A DNA stretch of 64,000 nucleotides from Melastoma dodecandrum (taxonomy: Eukaryota; Streptophyta; Magnoliopsida; Myrtales; Melastomataceae): assembly GCA_029817715.1 (NCBI GenBank), contig JARUPY010000252.1, forward strand, positions 1,612,001-1,676,000, written 5' to 3'. The position numbers were made by a program, and so were the translations under genes. The notes below the pieces were generated by a model, which ran no database searches, was not told the origin of the DNA, and saw only the letters and a program-made list of their open reading frames with translations. Every line of letters starts with the position of its first letter. Position 1 is the first letter of the stretch. Of this stretch, positions 45,702 through 57,588 are shown in pieces.

Positions 45702-46002
45702 GACTTGTTTTTTGTTGCCATGTTGCCGGCCTGTCGGGGAACACGATTTTCTTCTCATTTATGCGCCAAATTTTAAAGGCAAGAACAACCTGCATGTCTC
45801 ATGCAGAAATTGGGGATTGAATGATTAGGACAGACGCAATTGTCGGCCATAACTTTGTCCTTTACAAGTAATTGGAAATATGTCGTGGGACTTAAAACAG
45901 AGTAAAATGAATTTGCAGACAGGACATCGACATCTCATTCTCTTGCTTACCTTTTAGGTTTAGGATTTAGGTTTTACATCAGAAACGACGACGACGACAG
46001 GA
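45702..46002. other. Intergenic spacer
   Basis: 3' flank of the long gene and leader of the ALIS gene (ACG repeat at 45986-45999). Nothing else seen. Confidence 0.5.
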
Positions 46003-47613
46003 ATGGCGGACAGAGGGACGGGGGGAACGAACCCCGACTCCAGCGAAGCACATGAAACCGCCAAGAAGCCGAGATGTGCGTAATCGTGTTTGATTTTACG
46101 GTCTATTTCTCATGGTGGTTTCGGTACGATGATCGACGTCGATTCTCGACAGATTCGAGGTTCAGCCAGCAGGAACTCCCCGCATTCAAGCCAATCCTGA
46201 CGCCTGGATGGGTAAGATTGCCATGCATGTAATCGTGGTCCTCATCTGTTTCGATCGGTTTGTTATTTGCGGTTCCTGCATTCAGGTGATCACGGCTTTC
46301 CTCGCGATCGGGGTCGTTTTCATCCCGATCGGGCTGGCGTCCCTGTTCGCGTCCCAGAAGGTGATCCGATTGCCCTAAAATCGTGAATTTTGTTCCTGGA
46401 GAGTCGTCGTTGGGGATGATCACGGGTGTCTCTGTGATTTTTGTGGTTTTTCTTAGGTGGTTGAGATTCTCGATCGATACGATTCTGATTGCATTCCTGC
46501 AACTTACGGCTGGAATCCTGTGAAGTATATTCAGGATGAGAATACCAACAAGACTTGCACCCGAAGCTTTGTGGTAAGTTCGTCTCCCTAAATCGAGATG
46601 TCCGTCGATTGTTGCTTCGTGACCGGTCTTTCTGGTGCCATGCATGTGCTGTTTGATCGCAGGTTCCGAAGCAAATGAAAGCTCCCATTTACATATATTA
46701 CCAGCTGACCAATTTCTATCAGAATCACCGACGGTAAGCGATCAGAAGAATACTCTGTTAAAGCTAAACGCTTCATGGTTGTCATTCACGAACGCGTCTT
46801 CATCAATGATGGATGGCAGATACGTGAAGAGCAGGAATGACAAGCAACTGAGAAGCAAAAGCCAGGTAGGAACCACGGACGGCTGCGATCCAGAGGCGGT
46901 CACCTCTGGCAAACAACCCATCGTACCCTGTGGCCTTATCGCGTGGAGTATGTTCAACGATACCTACAAGTTCTCGGTCGACAACAGGGCGATCGACGTG
47001 AACAAGAAGGACATTGCATGGAAGAGTGACAGGGATCAAAAGTTTGGGTCCGACGTCTACCCCAAGAACTTCCAGAGCGGGGACCTCATTGGCGGTGGAA
47101 AACTCAACAATAGTCTCCCGGTAAGATCCCCAAACAACCCCATGGTCCGTCAATTCCGATATCAACTAGAGCGATTCTTCCATGGCAGCTGAATGAACAA
47201 GAGGATCTGATCGTCTGGATGCGCACGGCCGCATTCCCGACCTTCAGGAAGCTATACGGAAGAATAGAGGTGGACCTGGAGGCTAATGAGAGGATCACGG
47301 TCGTCATAGAGAACAACTACAACACGTACAACTTTGGAGGGCAGAAGAGCCTGGTGTTGTCGACCACAACCTGGATGGGCGGGAGGAACGGATTCCTTGG
47401 GGCCGCTTACCTCGCAGTTGGGGGCCTATCGTTGTTCCTCGCAATAAGCTTCATACTAGTATACGTAGTCAGGCCCAGGTAGGTTTACTTACCCACCCTC
47501 CCTTTCTTTCTTCGATCGACCTAGATGTGAATACGATTCCCGATCGCAGGCCCCTCGGAGATCCATCCTACTTGTCGTGGAACCAGAACCCGGCAGACAA
47601 TAATGATGGATGA
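46003..47613 (+). CDS. ALIS: ALA-interacting subunit (CDC50/LEM3 family)
   Basis: Eight exons (46003-46075, 46153-46211, 46286-46360, 46457-46573, 46663-46733, 46820-47120, 47189-47478, 47550-47613) join in frame to 349 residues, the normal ALIS length. Blocks: KKPRYSRFSQQELPAFKPIL before the first membrane span (VITAFLAIGVVFIPIGLASL), VEILDRYDSDCIP, FYQNHRRYVKSRND, PIVPCGLIAWSMFNDT, IAWKSDRDQKFG, EDLIVWMRTAAFPTFRKLYG, and a second span (FLGAAYLAVGGLSLFLAISF) before RPLGDPSYLSWNQNP. The large extracytosolic loop holds the conserved cysteines. ALIS proteins are beta subunits of P4-ATPase phospholipid flippases (ALA), needed for their exit from the ER and activity at Golgi or plasma membrane. 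All splice sites are canonical; no lesion. Confidence 0.95.
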
Positions 47614-47801
47614 CGAACCCCCTCGGTCACATATTCTTCTATATGAACTAGTTGTCAAAGTGCAAAGCGAATAAAAAGCACAAATCTCCCTAAATCGCTT
47701 TAAGCGCGCTTTTGAGCATTAATATTATTGTTTGATGAATCAATTCTTAAAAAATGATACTTCTCGCACTACTCAACTTGATCGACAAAAATTAAAAATA
47801 A

Positions 47802-47887
47802 TCCGACCTGCCGGATTCGAACCAGCGACCTAAGGATTTATCTGCAACAACTACAGTCCTCCGCTCTGCCAACTGAGCTAAGGTCGG
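47802..47887 (-). tRNA. tRNA-Tyr (GUA) with intron
   Basis: Minus strand. The acceptor arm 5' CCGACCT pairs with AGGTCGG at the 3' end, with A as discriminator. D-arm TTAGCTCAGTTGGCAGAGC, anticodon region GGACTGTAG with anticodon GTA, a roughly 12-nt intron after it (as in all plant tRNA-Tyr genes), and the T-arm GGTTCGAATCC. A T-run on the minus strand just beyond 47802 fits a Pol III terminator. Confidence 0.95.
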
Positions 47888-48805
47888 TTTCTTGTCAGGG
47901 TATGTTATCCAATTTTATATGTATATAAATTTGAGGGCATCCGACGTCCCCACCCGCCCTTCTGCCCAGGCCGAAACCATACACGTATATCTCGTCATAC
48001 ATCAAAATCCAATCAATGGGATGCAAAACGTGCTATGCTTGTATGTGCTTTGTCCGAAAAACCAATACAAGGGAGGACTTGACGACATGCATTCAAGTCT
48101 TTCCCGAAATGGACGTGAGTGGTGTCCCAAATTCCCCCTATGAGAGTGGCCTCCCACGTCGATGCCGACGACGAAAACACACAGAGAGTGATGACTTGAC
48201 TTGTATTGTTTGCCTCTTCTGTCGGATACAATCAGAAGACATTGGACATGAATTCTGGTAATAAAGAAGATACATTTCCTCGACGACAAACAAAGAGCCT
48301 TGTCGACTAAGAAAACCCACGATGATGGCTAATCGAAACTTCCATGTTATTAACCTCAATCTCATCGAAATCCTTACCACCGAAGCAAAACCTTCACGAA
48401 CTCCGACTTTCCCAATTTTTATCCCTTTTTTGAATTGTTGTAACCGTGTTGACTAAACTTTTTTATATTGAAAATGTCATGGGATGGGGAGGGTCATTAT
48501 CGAACCGCGTTGAAATCAGTGAGCCCGATTAATTAATTAATTATATGAGAAAATGGAATGATTTGTATGAGTAAGTTGAGATGGGGGATATGAGACAAAG
48601 AAGCATAAACATAAGATTAAAAGATGATGTTGTCTGTCGTTAAGACATGGCCCGAGGACCAATCCCGATTGGACTGATGAAGACAACACAATACGCACAT
48701 GGATAGATGAGATAGATCATGGCACGGCTTTTCTTTGTAAGAGATAGACGAACCACAACCGCGGTAATAACAATAAGTTGCATATGATTGCTTGTAGCTG
48801 GCATT
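47888..48805. other. Spacer between tRNA-Tyr and the first ASR gene
   Basis: No gene recognised; it includes the ASR 3' flank. Several short open frames occur but none shows family motifs. Confidence 0.5.
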
Positions 48806-49230
48806 TTAGGGGCGCTCCTGGTGCTTCTTGGCATCCTTCTTCTCATGGTGCTCATGGAAAACGTACCCTCCTGCAGCGACCGCAGCAGCAGCCGCAACCT
48901 CCTCCTTGATCTTGTGTCCGTGCGCGTTCTCCGGGTCCTTCTTCGCCTTGTGCTTCTCGTACTTCATTATCAAATAAAACAAAAAGTCAACCCATCCATT
49001 ACCCTCAAAAGTTGATCTCCATGGACTCTTTTTTTTATATATATAACTTTCTGTTTTGTTCTTCTTACCAGGGCATAGGCGCCGGCGGCCATGGCACCGA
49101 GCTCCCCAGCATGCTCCCTGTGCTTGTGCTTCTTCTCCTCCTCCGCGTAGTCGACGGCGTGAGGGGCGCCTGTCTCTTCATCCGCCTTGTGGTGGAGGTG
49201 GAGGTGGTGGTGGTGGTGGTGGTCCGCCAT
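48806..49230 (-). CDS. ASR: ASR (abscisic acid, stress, ripening) protein, ABA/WDS family
   Basis: Two minus-strand exons, 49069-49230 and 48806-48961, give 105 residues. The His-rich start [19 protein letters not shown] is the zinc-binding head typical of ASR. It is followed by [20 protein letters not shown] and GAYAL, then after the intron [40 protein letters not shown] and [12 protein letters not shown]. The conserved intron position splits AL/YEKH. ASRs are small hydrophilic, largely disordered proteins induced by ABA, drought and salt. They act as chaperone-like protectants and DNA-binding regulators in cytosol and nucleus. A TATAAATAA box lies about 70 bp upstream of the ATG, and an ACGCGTGG element lies at 49386-49393. 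A second ASR gene lies 1.3 kb upstream on the same strand. Confidence 0.93.
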
Positions 49231-50504
49231 ATCCTTCTTCTTCGGGAACGATCTGATAAAAAAGGGGGCGATGGATGGGGAGACTGTGTTTGTTTGGCCT
49301 TTATTTATAGATCCCACGATACAAGATAATTATTAGTTGAGAGTAATCTTACCAGGAAAGTAAACAAAAGGGAGGGGAGTGGATAACGCGTGGGATTTAA
49401 GACTTTGAGATAAAGTTGTAAAACTTTGTAATAATTAAAGCCTGATCTACATTATATTATATAGTTTAATGCTTAATTTATATTATATAGTTTAACACAC
49501 TTTCTCAAGTCGAATCGGGCTTACGTTGGCATCTTTTGGCTCTTGGTTCAAGACTAGACGAGCTTTTTAGTCAATATTGTCATATTGAAGATTTTTGCGT
49601 GTACCGATTTGAATCTAGCATCGTTCTGATATCGTGTAAAATTCTTATTATTTGACTTAAAATTTTAAGATATTATATGATTCTTGATTTATATTATATA
49701 AATTAAATAAGGGAAAGTGGATTTCTAAGGTTGTTTGCTTATGTATATGTACATAAGGTGGAAAATTCAGTCGTAGAAAGAAGAAAAAGTGAAAGTCATT
49801 AGGTATTATTATTTGTATGGATGGAAAACACCACACAACTAGCCACCGACATCTTTAAGTAATTGCGTTGTGCGTCTAAATTCTTATCCATAAACGTTCG
49901 CCGTCAGACAACGGACGTACATGGAACGATGTCATGTCAAAACCATGGAAGCAGCAACAAATTTTTATTCTTGATTATTGATGGAGAGACAGTTTGATTG
50001 ATCTGTCTCGTTGGATTGGATATATAGATCCGAGGGAGAAGTTCTCTGCGTGCGTGTAGTGTAAGGTTTGCAGAGAAGGTGTGGGAGAGATTCGGATGGC
50101 TTTTCCGGCAAGATGATAAGATGAGAGGATTCAAACGCACGAAAGGCGGCAACAGAGAGTCGGAGAACATATTCCCAGGGAGAGGAGACCACGTTGTAAT
50201 GTAACAGTAGTAAGTAGTAGCTGTGGTAATAGTAGGAGAAGAACTTTACATGAAAACCAACGTACAAAGTAGCTGCTCAGAGACCCCACGCCTTCATTCT
50301 CGCCCGTATAATCGGGCAATGGCTGAAGAGTGAGGGTGGTCCGATCGAAGGATGGAGACATACGCACGCACACGAGAAGAATACATTATTACACGAGAAA
50401 CCACTCTGCAATAGAAGAGGTGGGGGGAGGAATTCGTGCGAATATGTGATATGGCGGATGCTGAGGAAAGATATATATGTATAGAGTGTGTGGAAATATA
50501 AGTT
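49231..50504. other. Spacer between the two ASR genes
   Basis: Promoter of the first ASR and 3' flank of the second. AT-rich at 49400-49900; no gene seen. Confidence 0.5.
49301..49309 (-). promoter_or_regulatory. TATA box of the first ASR gene
   Basis: TATAAATAA on the minus strand, about 70 bp upstream of the ASR start codon. Confidence 0.65.
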
Positions 50505-51132
50505 TTAGAAGAGGTGGTGGTGCTTCTTTCCTCCCTCGGCCTCCTCCTCCTCCTTACGCGCCTCCTTCTCCTGATGGTGCTCGTGGAAGGCATATCCTCC
50601 AGCCGCGACCCCGGCCGTGGCCGCTATTTCCTCCTCTAGCTTGTGCCTCCCTGCATGCTCCGGGTCCTTCTTTTCCTCGTGCCTCTCATACTGCGAGCAT
50701 CAAGAAAATTAACTTTAATCCGACGCGGTAGGGTTGGAACGGGATATAAGCAACTTGGATCCAGCAAAAATAAAAGTGACGTACCAGGGCGAAGGCGCCC
50801 GCAGACAAGGCGCCAAGCTCGCCCTCGCGCTTGTGATGCTTGTCCTTCCTCTCCTCCTTCTCGTAGTCCTCTCGGGGCGGGTCCTGGACGACCTGTTCAG
50901 ACTCATAACTGTCGGGTTTGTTGGAGTAGCCGCCGCCGTAGCCGCCCTGATCGGTTCCGCCATAACCACCATCGAACCCGCCCTGGTTGGTTCCTCCGTA
51001 ACCGCCATCGTAGCCGCCCTGGTCAGATCCGCCGTAACCGCCATCGGTTCCGCCATAGCCAGTGTCAACAGGGGCATCCTCTTCCTCCTTCTTGTGGCGA
51101 CCAAAGAGGTGGTGGCGGTGCTCCTCGGCCAT
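50505..51132 (-). CDS. ASR: ASR protein with glycine-rich tandem repeat insertion
   Basis: Two minus-strand exons, 50785-51132 and 50505-50690, encode 177 residues, clearly longer than the usual 100-115. The start is [20 protein letters not shown]. Then come about 50 residues of [14 protein letters not shown] repeats (Gly, Tyr, Asp/Asn, Gln), then [29 protein letters not shown]. After the intron follow [40 protein letters not shown] and [20 protein letters not shown]. The ABA/WDS domain is complete, and the intron is at the same place as in its neighbour, so the two are duplicates. The Gly/Tyr/Gln repeats resemble low-complexity segments that favour condensates; this is inference. A TATA box lies about 120 bp upstream and an ACGTG core lies at about 51360. 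Confidence 0.92.
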
Positions 51133-51251
51133 TTGTTGTTGGGATTGGGTCGATGAAGAAGCAAGGGATCACGGGAAGGGAAAGTCGATCGAAGAGACGA
51201 AGTACGCTCGTCCTGTTTTGAGTGTGGGGATGAGGGTTGGCGTTGTCTCTT

Positions 51252-51259
51252 CATTTATA
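51252..51259 (-). promoter_or_regulatory. TATA box of the second ASR gene
   Basis: TATAAATG on the minus strand, about 120 bp upstream of the start codon. Confidence 0.55.
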
Positions 51260-53341
51260 GGGGACTCCAAAACCTTCCTTCACCAATCACAATGATCGAC
51301 CACGGGGCATCTCTAAAACTAGTCAGTCGTCTTCATTAAAGACGCCTCTCATAATTTCTACGTGTATACTTTCACGAATCACAAACTTCCATCTCAATGG
51401 TAAACAAAAGAAACTACATTTTCACCGAGGTTAAATCATTATAACTCCCTTAAAACAATATTTAAACTTTTGCTTTGAAACAGAGGGGATGTAGATATTA
51501 TCCTTTATTTCTTCTTCTTCTTCTTTGTTTTCACTTCACCATATCACGAGATATTATTGGTTGTCTGAACCTTATCCATAGACATAAATAAATATCCAAC
51601 GGCAACCACCAAGTTTATGGAGCCAATCCCTCTTTCCTTCGAGCCCCCATGCTAAAAACATCATAGATTAGTTGTTTGGTTGTTGTTAAGTGTGGGGGGG
51701 ATATTCGTCCAAAAATCCAGTTGTAAGCGAACCAGGACGTGACCCACACTCACCACCCCCACCACCTGTTTTTCTTTTCCTGATTTTATCTTGAAATATG
51801 TCGGCACACCAAAATTCACTTTAATGATAATAAAACGTAAATCAACCATCCATCTTCGTGAATTGCGAACCACAAATGGCCAAAATATCTCTCCCTCCCA
51901 TCCAACTCCTTTTATACAACTTTCTCTAAATAATAAATAGTAATGATAAGGCTTGCCGACAGTTGGGGGGGGATGCCACAACTTTTTTTGTTCTAAGATT
52001 TCTTTGTATTTCCGAAAAGAACAAAAAATCCTTGTCTTTTGCGATTTCAGAGCCAACTAAGCTCGGAATTCCAAAGATATTCAAATTCCGGAACGTTCGT
52101 CAGTCGAAATTGAATAATTGAGTAATGGGAACCACCGCAAGCACTCAACACACGACACGACTCGACCCTCCTCCTGTCCTGATGGAATTATTTTGTCGGT
52201 ATCAAATTCTTCATATAACGCATATTAACGATGAGATTCTTAAATTTGACATATCTATCCAAGTCGGGGGGGTGTCGGCAAGTGGGGGCCGATGAGGAAA
52301 TGGACGTGGGGAGTGCCATTTCAATACACCATCCTCCAAAACCCCCCCCCCACCATCTCTACGACCCCACTTCATGTGTCGCGACGTTCCTGCTATATCC
52401 TGTCTCTTTAAGCACCATTGGCCCCGCCCGATACATCCTCGTGTCCGAGAACGATTACACTCATACGTGACGCGTCGCCGGCGTGTATGGAAACTGACCA
52501 CCACCTGACCCCCGAATGAATGAATGGATCCCGTGTAACGTTTGCTTAATGGGACTAAGGGCTCTACTATGACTCGATGGATATATATTATGGTTTTCCT
52601 CGAATGGGCTGCCTTAGGGTTTTCGAATAAACGAACCCTGCTCCGTTCGGACAACGGCATATTTGCATAGACGAGGCCACTAACGGGAGGCATGAGCGTG
52701 TGCTGACGACGGCAACATAAGAGCTCGTTGTTCGGTTTTCCCCGACGACGAGAATCAGAAGGATGGAGAATTGGAATAGGCATGGTAAGGTCTCCCAATC
52801 TCGAGTTTTGAACTGAAAGACAAAAGTGTTGTTTCTTTGCCCAGTTGGGTTGGAGATGGGGCTATGAAATATTATAAGCCCATCCTTCTTAGTAGTGGGA
52901 GAGCCCAAATTTTGGGCGACGATGTTTTGAGTAAAAATCAAATGGAAAACAAAGAGGCATATTCCAATAGCTAGATATTGAATACAAACGACACGAGTGA
53001 CGATTCCCACCACAATTGCTCGGTTCGAATGTATCGATCGGTTCGAGGAAGGCGTGATTTGTCGGAGCTAACGAAGCTCCCGCCAGCTAGACTTAAGATC
53101 CTCCGTGTGTAAACGACGAAGAGGGACGTGCCATTGAGAAACATGACAACACCCCCTCGTGCTTGCTTTGCTGTTATGGCCAGCAGCGACCGGACGACAG
53201 AGTTGAAAGGCTGTTCATCAAGTATACATGACAAAGAGAAGATCCAAGGCCTTATGCCTTGCCCTTTGGTTTTGCCGAGTTATTCGTTGTTAATAGCCAG
53301 CCGTGCCTTACTTCCGTTTCCATTGCTCGCCTTTTGCAGAG

Positions 53342-53348
53342 TATAAAA
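53342..53348 (+). promoter_or_regulatory. TATA box of the citrate-binding protein gene
   Basis: TATAAAA about 60 bp upstream of the ATG at 53410. Confidence 0.65.
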
Positions 53349-53409
53349 CAGGCTTTCCGGCTTTCAAAACTCCCATCATCTGTGTCGAGGAAACGAGCAA
53401 GGGATAAAA

Positions 53410-54160
53410 ATGCGGTCTGCTAACACCTACCTGGTGTCCTTGTTCCTCTGCATCTCAGTCTGCAGGGATTACTTTGGCGTGGTCTGCAAAGTCGGTGCAG
53501 ATCCCACTGAAGGCTTCACCGAAGTTCAGCTGACGGAGAGTAATTTCGACATACAGAGGCCGTATGATGTGCCTCTCGACCAACGGTACAGCTACGTTGA
53601 CGGTGTGAGGAGACTGTGGGTATATGCGGACGACAACCCCCATGACCCCGACAGCGACACCATGCCTCGCACTGAAGTCCGCATCTCGGTAATTCCCCTT
53701 AGGCCCCCCTGTTTAAGCTGTGCAGCTCAAAAACAGCCCGTGATTCAGGAAGATGTTCCTCTTGTTGCGTTTCTAGGGATTGGATTACTCGTCCGGGGTT
53801 TGGCAGTTCGAAGGCCACGGGTTCGTCCCCAATGGAACGTCTGGAGCAACGATTGCTCAGATACACGGAGCATCTCATGCCGCCACGACGCTGATACTAA
53901 GGATCTACAATGGCGACCTGCAGTACTACGCCCAGGACATAATCGAGAAGAACCTCTACGACAGGTGGTTCCGGCTGAACATCATACATGACGTCGACGG
54001 AGGGCAAATAACGGTGTTCATTGACGGGATACAGAAGTTTCAGGCGGCTGACAAGGGACCAGGCGACCTCTACTTCAAGTGCGGAGTTTACGCAGCCCGG
54101 CGTAACATTAGTTATTACATGGAATCTAGGTGGAGAGACATCAAAATCTTCAAGAAATGA
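53410..54160 (+). CDS. Citrate-binding protein (alginate lyase-2 fold)
   Basis: Two exons, 53410-53688 and 53777-54160, give 220 residues. A signal peptide (NTYLVSLFLCISVCRDYFGV) is followed by GFTEVQLTESNFDIQRPYDV, PLDQRYSYVDGVRRLWVYAD, PRTEVRISGLDYSSGVWQFE, FVPNGTSGATIAQIHGASHA, RWFRLNIIHDVDGGQITVFI and a C-terminus ending SRWRDIKIFKK. This is the plant citrate-binding protein family (first described from Hevea vacuoles), with the jelly-roll fold of PL7-type alginate lyases. Whether the plant proteins bind citrate or act on polysaccharide is not settled. Secreted or vacuolar location is inferred from the signal peptide. It is intact, with a damaged copy 230 bp downstream in the same orientation. 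Confidence 0.92.
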
Positions 54161-54391
54161 AGACAAATCATTAGCATAATCTCTCACCAGGGATTCAATC
54201 ACCAAAAGTATGAATAAAAACCAGCCCCAAGGAGACCAACACATTGATTTGTCCTAACCTAAAAACATAATTACTCGTTCACTAAATGTTATTAGGATGT
54301 ATATGTGTAATTATGCATCAAACAGGGGTGTTCCAGTTCATCTCATAGAAAGAGACCCATCAAAGAATCAAACCAGAACGAGATTAAGGCA

Positions 54392-55092
54392 ATGAAGATC
54401 TTTCTCACCTGCATCCTCTATTTCTCTGTTTTCATTTGGGTTTCTTCCACGAGTTACGATGATCCTACGGACTTCATGGAAATCCCGTTGACGGAGGCCA
54501 ACTTCGAGCTCCAGAGACCTTACGATGTGCCTCTCGACCAACGCTACAGCTACATTGACAGCGTTCGGCGACTTTGGGTGTCCGCGGATGACAAGCCACA
54601 CCAGCCTTACTCAGCCTCGCACAGAAGTTCGGATTAAGGTGTGGATTGATCACACGCGTGCACCCCCTTTCGGGCGATGCTGATATAAATGAAGGGTTTT
54701 GCTTTTCGATGTTTGGCAGGGGCTGGACTATTCGTCCGGAGTGTGGCAGTTTGAAGGGTACAGGTTTGTACCTAATGGCACATCTGGTGCTACCATCGCC
54801 CAGATACATTGTGCCACGACGCCGATACTAAGGCTCTATTATGGCAACATGAGGTACCACAGTGGGGATCTCATCGAGACCGGGGTTCTATGACAAGTGG
54901 TTCAGGCTGAACATCATCCATGATGTTGATGGGGGGAAGGTGACGGTGTTCATCGACGGGGTCCAAAAGTTTCAGGTGGCCGACAAGGGGCCGGGTAATC
55001 TCTACTTCAAGTGCAGAGTCTATGCATCCCCGGCCAACATAAGCTACTACATGGAGTCAAGGTGGAGGGGTATCAAGATCTACAAGAAATAA
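54392..55092 (+). pseudogene. Tandem citrate-binding protein copy with two frameshifts
   Basis: Tandem duplicate of the gene at 53410, with the same two-exon structure (about 54392-54639 and 54719-55092) and retained splice sites. MKIFLTCILYFSVFIWVSS is a good signal peptide, followed by LTEANFELQRPYDVPLDQRY. The frame breaks near 54605-54618, before PRTEVRIK, and again at the G-run near 54883-54887, before FYDKWFRLNII. The segment matching IHGASHAATT has lost a few residues (IHCATTPIL). The C-terminus is intact to SRWRGIKIYKK. Either an early pseudogene or an assembly with indels; the G-run site could be a sequencing error, while the in-frame deletion looks real. Confidence 0.82.
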
Positions 55093-55251
55093 GCTCCAAG
55101 TAAAATATACGGAATATGATATTTGCAGGCTTACAATGATTTTCACTTTCCGATTTCGAGTATAAGCATCAGGGCAATGAAACAAGCTACTTGTTATATG
55201 ATCCTGCCGTTCTCATTGCGAAAGCACCACAAAAGTCCAACTGCATTGCGG

Positions 55252-56433
55252 CTAATCGGTGTTCGACTTGACAATGTAATCGAGCCCCTCGGTCCGGCTC
55301 TTCACGATCCGATGAAACACCTCCCTCACCTGCCTCTCCAGAGGATCGAGCCCTTCCTTCATACCATTGTAAACCTTGGACAGCTCGTCCACTCTCTCCC
55401 GAACCTCACGCTCTTTATCCTCCAACAGCGGGAACTGAACTGAATCCACCAAGTCGCTCATCAACCTAGCGCACTTCTCGATGGAGTGTATCTCCCTCAA
55501 CAATCCGCAGGCATTCTTCCTGTCCCTCTTCTTCGACTCCTCCACGATCCTCTCGTGCAACAAAAGCAGAGGCCCTGCCCACGTGAACTGCCTCGGCACA
55601 GAGAAGTGCACCTGCAGCCCCCTGTCCTGGCAAGGGATTGCAGCCACGAGAACCCACATCACGAACAACAGGACAGAGTTCATAGTATACACGGCTGCTG
55701 CAAGGCCATGGGTGGCAATGATGTCATTCCCCCTTGGCGCATATAAATTGTTCCCAATCGCCTGGATTTGGCGGGCGGCTGACCACGACCTAGATACGCT
55801 CCAGGAGAGTGACCTGAAATGACCCAGGGCGCGGTGATCCCGGGACGCCGTGGACGCATTGTTCCTCCCGAAGGAACGGTTCCGATGGGCCACTGATGAG
55901 GAGCCTGAATCCTTCTCGTCCAGCATCGCAATTGCCAGGTCGATCAGCGCCTTCTTCGCACGGCGGAACTGCCCTTCCCCGAGATTCGCCTCCTTATCCA
56001 GTGCGCACAGCACTATCTCCAACAACCTCTGCCATTGCCTGATTTGATCAATCCCATCCCTAATAGCATTGCAAACATCTAGGGACTTGATGCTCCTCTC
56101 ATAAAAGTCCGAGATCATCCTATCCATGGGGGGCTTCGACAGCAGCGCCTTGTTATTACACAATAACACCCCAAAATCCTCCTTACAACAGAGGAACATA
56201 TCCAACAGTTTTCTAATCCACGGAAGGGACAGCAGCTGGCCATGGGTGCATCCCGACAGGTCGACAAACCTATCGGCCACCTGCCTCTGGAAGTTATTCA
56301 GCTCGAGCTCGAGCGCAGCAGCCGCGCGGTGGTGCGGGCTTCCTCCGCCTTCCATCGTATGTGCGGCTTGATCTCGTCGGGGACTGAGGATTGATCGGCC
56401 GATGTGCGATCCCTGGTAGTCAGTCGCTGGCAT
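55252..56433 (-). CDS. ROH1: ROH1/BYPASS1-related protein (DUF793)
   Basis: Single-exon minus-strand gene of 393 residues. The start [20 protein letters not shown] is the conserved family N-terminus. It continues with [60 protein letters not shown] and [20 protein letters not shown], then a Ser/Arg-rich linker. A hydrophobic segment follows ([20 protein letters not shown], about residue 250), and a C-terminal helical part with coiled-coil character ([20 protein letters not shown]). Arabidopsis ROH1 binds the exocyst subunit EXO70A1 and affects secretion such as seed-coat mucilage. BPS1 relatives restrain a root-derived mobile signal. Intact. The following SKA2-like gene is on the same strand upstream. 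Confidence 0.9.
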   Translation of the reverse strand: MPATDYQGSHIGRSILSPRRDQAAHTMEGGGSPHHRAAAALELELNNFQRQVADRFVDLSGCTHGQLLSLPWIRKLLDMFLCCKEDFGVLLCNNKALLSKPPMDRMISDFYERSIKSLDVCNAIRDGIDQIRQWQRLLEIVLCALDKEANLGEGQFRRAKKALIDLAIAMLDEKDSGSSSVAHRNRSFGRNNASTASRDHRALGHFRSLSWSVSRSWSAARQIQAIGNNLYAPRGNDIIATHGLAAAVYTMNSVLLFVMWVLVAAIPCQDRGLQVHFSVPRQFTWAGPLLLLHERIVEESKKRDRKNACGLLREIHSIEKCARLMSDLVDSVQFPLLEDKEREVRERVDELSKVYNGMKEGLDPLERQVREVFHRIVKSRTEGLDYIVKSNTD

Positions 56434-57588
56434 TATCGACGCCCGAGTCCCGATACGAACTAAAAGGCGCGCCCCGAATTCCGCTGATTTCTCAAAAGGG
56501 TATCAGCGGAACATCGAAATGAACCAAACCCGGTTGTCAAAATCCCAACTTGTGTAGGTTTGACAAAACCCCAGAAACGGAATTCAGGCGAGAAGTAGTT
56601 TTTGGTGTGAGGAGAGAGAAAGGAGAGGAAATGGGTATGAATAATGAAACCCTAATTGGGGGTGGAAGAAGAGTATTTATTGCGTTGGGGGGAATTGAGG
56701 ACCACCGCGTAAAAAAGAGTTGCGGAAACGTCTAAAACGGTAGGAAAGTTGGAATAGAGGGAGATTATGATTACCCTTGCAATTAGAATTAGACGTTTGA
56801 TTAATTCTTAAAACCTCCATGCAAAAAGTTGAAGAATCTCAACCTCTTTCATCGCAACAGTGTAAAAAAAAAAAAGAACAAGAAATTTAATCGTTTCGTT
56901 ACATCCCGCGTACAACACGCCTCTCACACGGCTGTCTATAGGCCGTCCACCTCAGCCGTCCATCCGAGTAATAATAGATTGAGTTCTTTGATCTGCTGCA
57001 GCAAGTCATATTAGATCATATACTTTTTCCCTTGATTTGAGTTTTGGTGCGGTCCGAGGTAGGAAGAAGTCAAGTGCAAGCCCCTCGATTTGATTTCTGT
57101 CTTACATCTAACGATTTTGAATCTGGGATACTATGTAATTTGAATGTGAATATGTGGAATTGTTAATCTTTGGAAAGTATCGGATAGATGTTGGGGATCT
57201 TGTAATAATGCAGTGACACCAACATTACTTCACGTAGAGAGGTATTGAAAGCAGAGATACAGGCAGGAGATTATCCAATCATGATACGATAAACATTTGT
57301 TCAAGGCAGTTAAGGTGGTGGTCATGGGATGTCTCTTTCTCGGTTTCTAGAAGGACAGAAATGGTCAAACTCAACGGCTGGACCAATTAATCACAGTCTA
57401 CGGGAGACTTTTCTTCAATTCATTATCTCCGGAAGAGCAGTGAGGTATCATACTAAAAAGAAAGAAACATCAGGGAAACACGAGTCGGGTGAACTTAAAG
57501 AGAAATCGGGGTTCTCTACCCCCCCTCCCTCCTCCAGACCAAAATGGCAGACTTCTACAGCACTTTTGCCCGAGGAACACTATTATAG
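56434..57588. other. Spacer between ROH1-like and SKA2-like genes
   Basis: Holds the ROH1 5' leader and SKA2 3' flank. No gene recognised. Confidence 0.5.

Larger units (their letters stand above)
51133..53409. other. 2.3-kb spacer between ASR and citrate-binding genes
   Basis: Promoter regions of both neighbours. A CTT microsatellite lies near 51508-51528. No gene, RNA or transposon recognised. Confidence 0.5.

Noticed and set aside
46103..46688. Minus-strand open frames of 180 and 122 codons
   Set aside because: They cross ALIS exons and introns on the opposite strand; the ALIS exon set explains the region.
50643..51221. Plus-strand Arg/Pro-rich frame of 192 codons and its neighbours
   Set aside because: Antisense of the glycine-rich ASR exon; repeat composition keeps all frames open.
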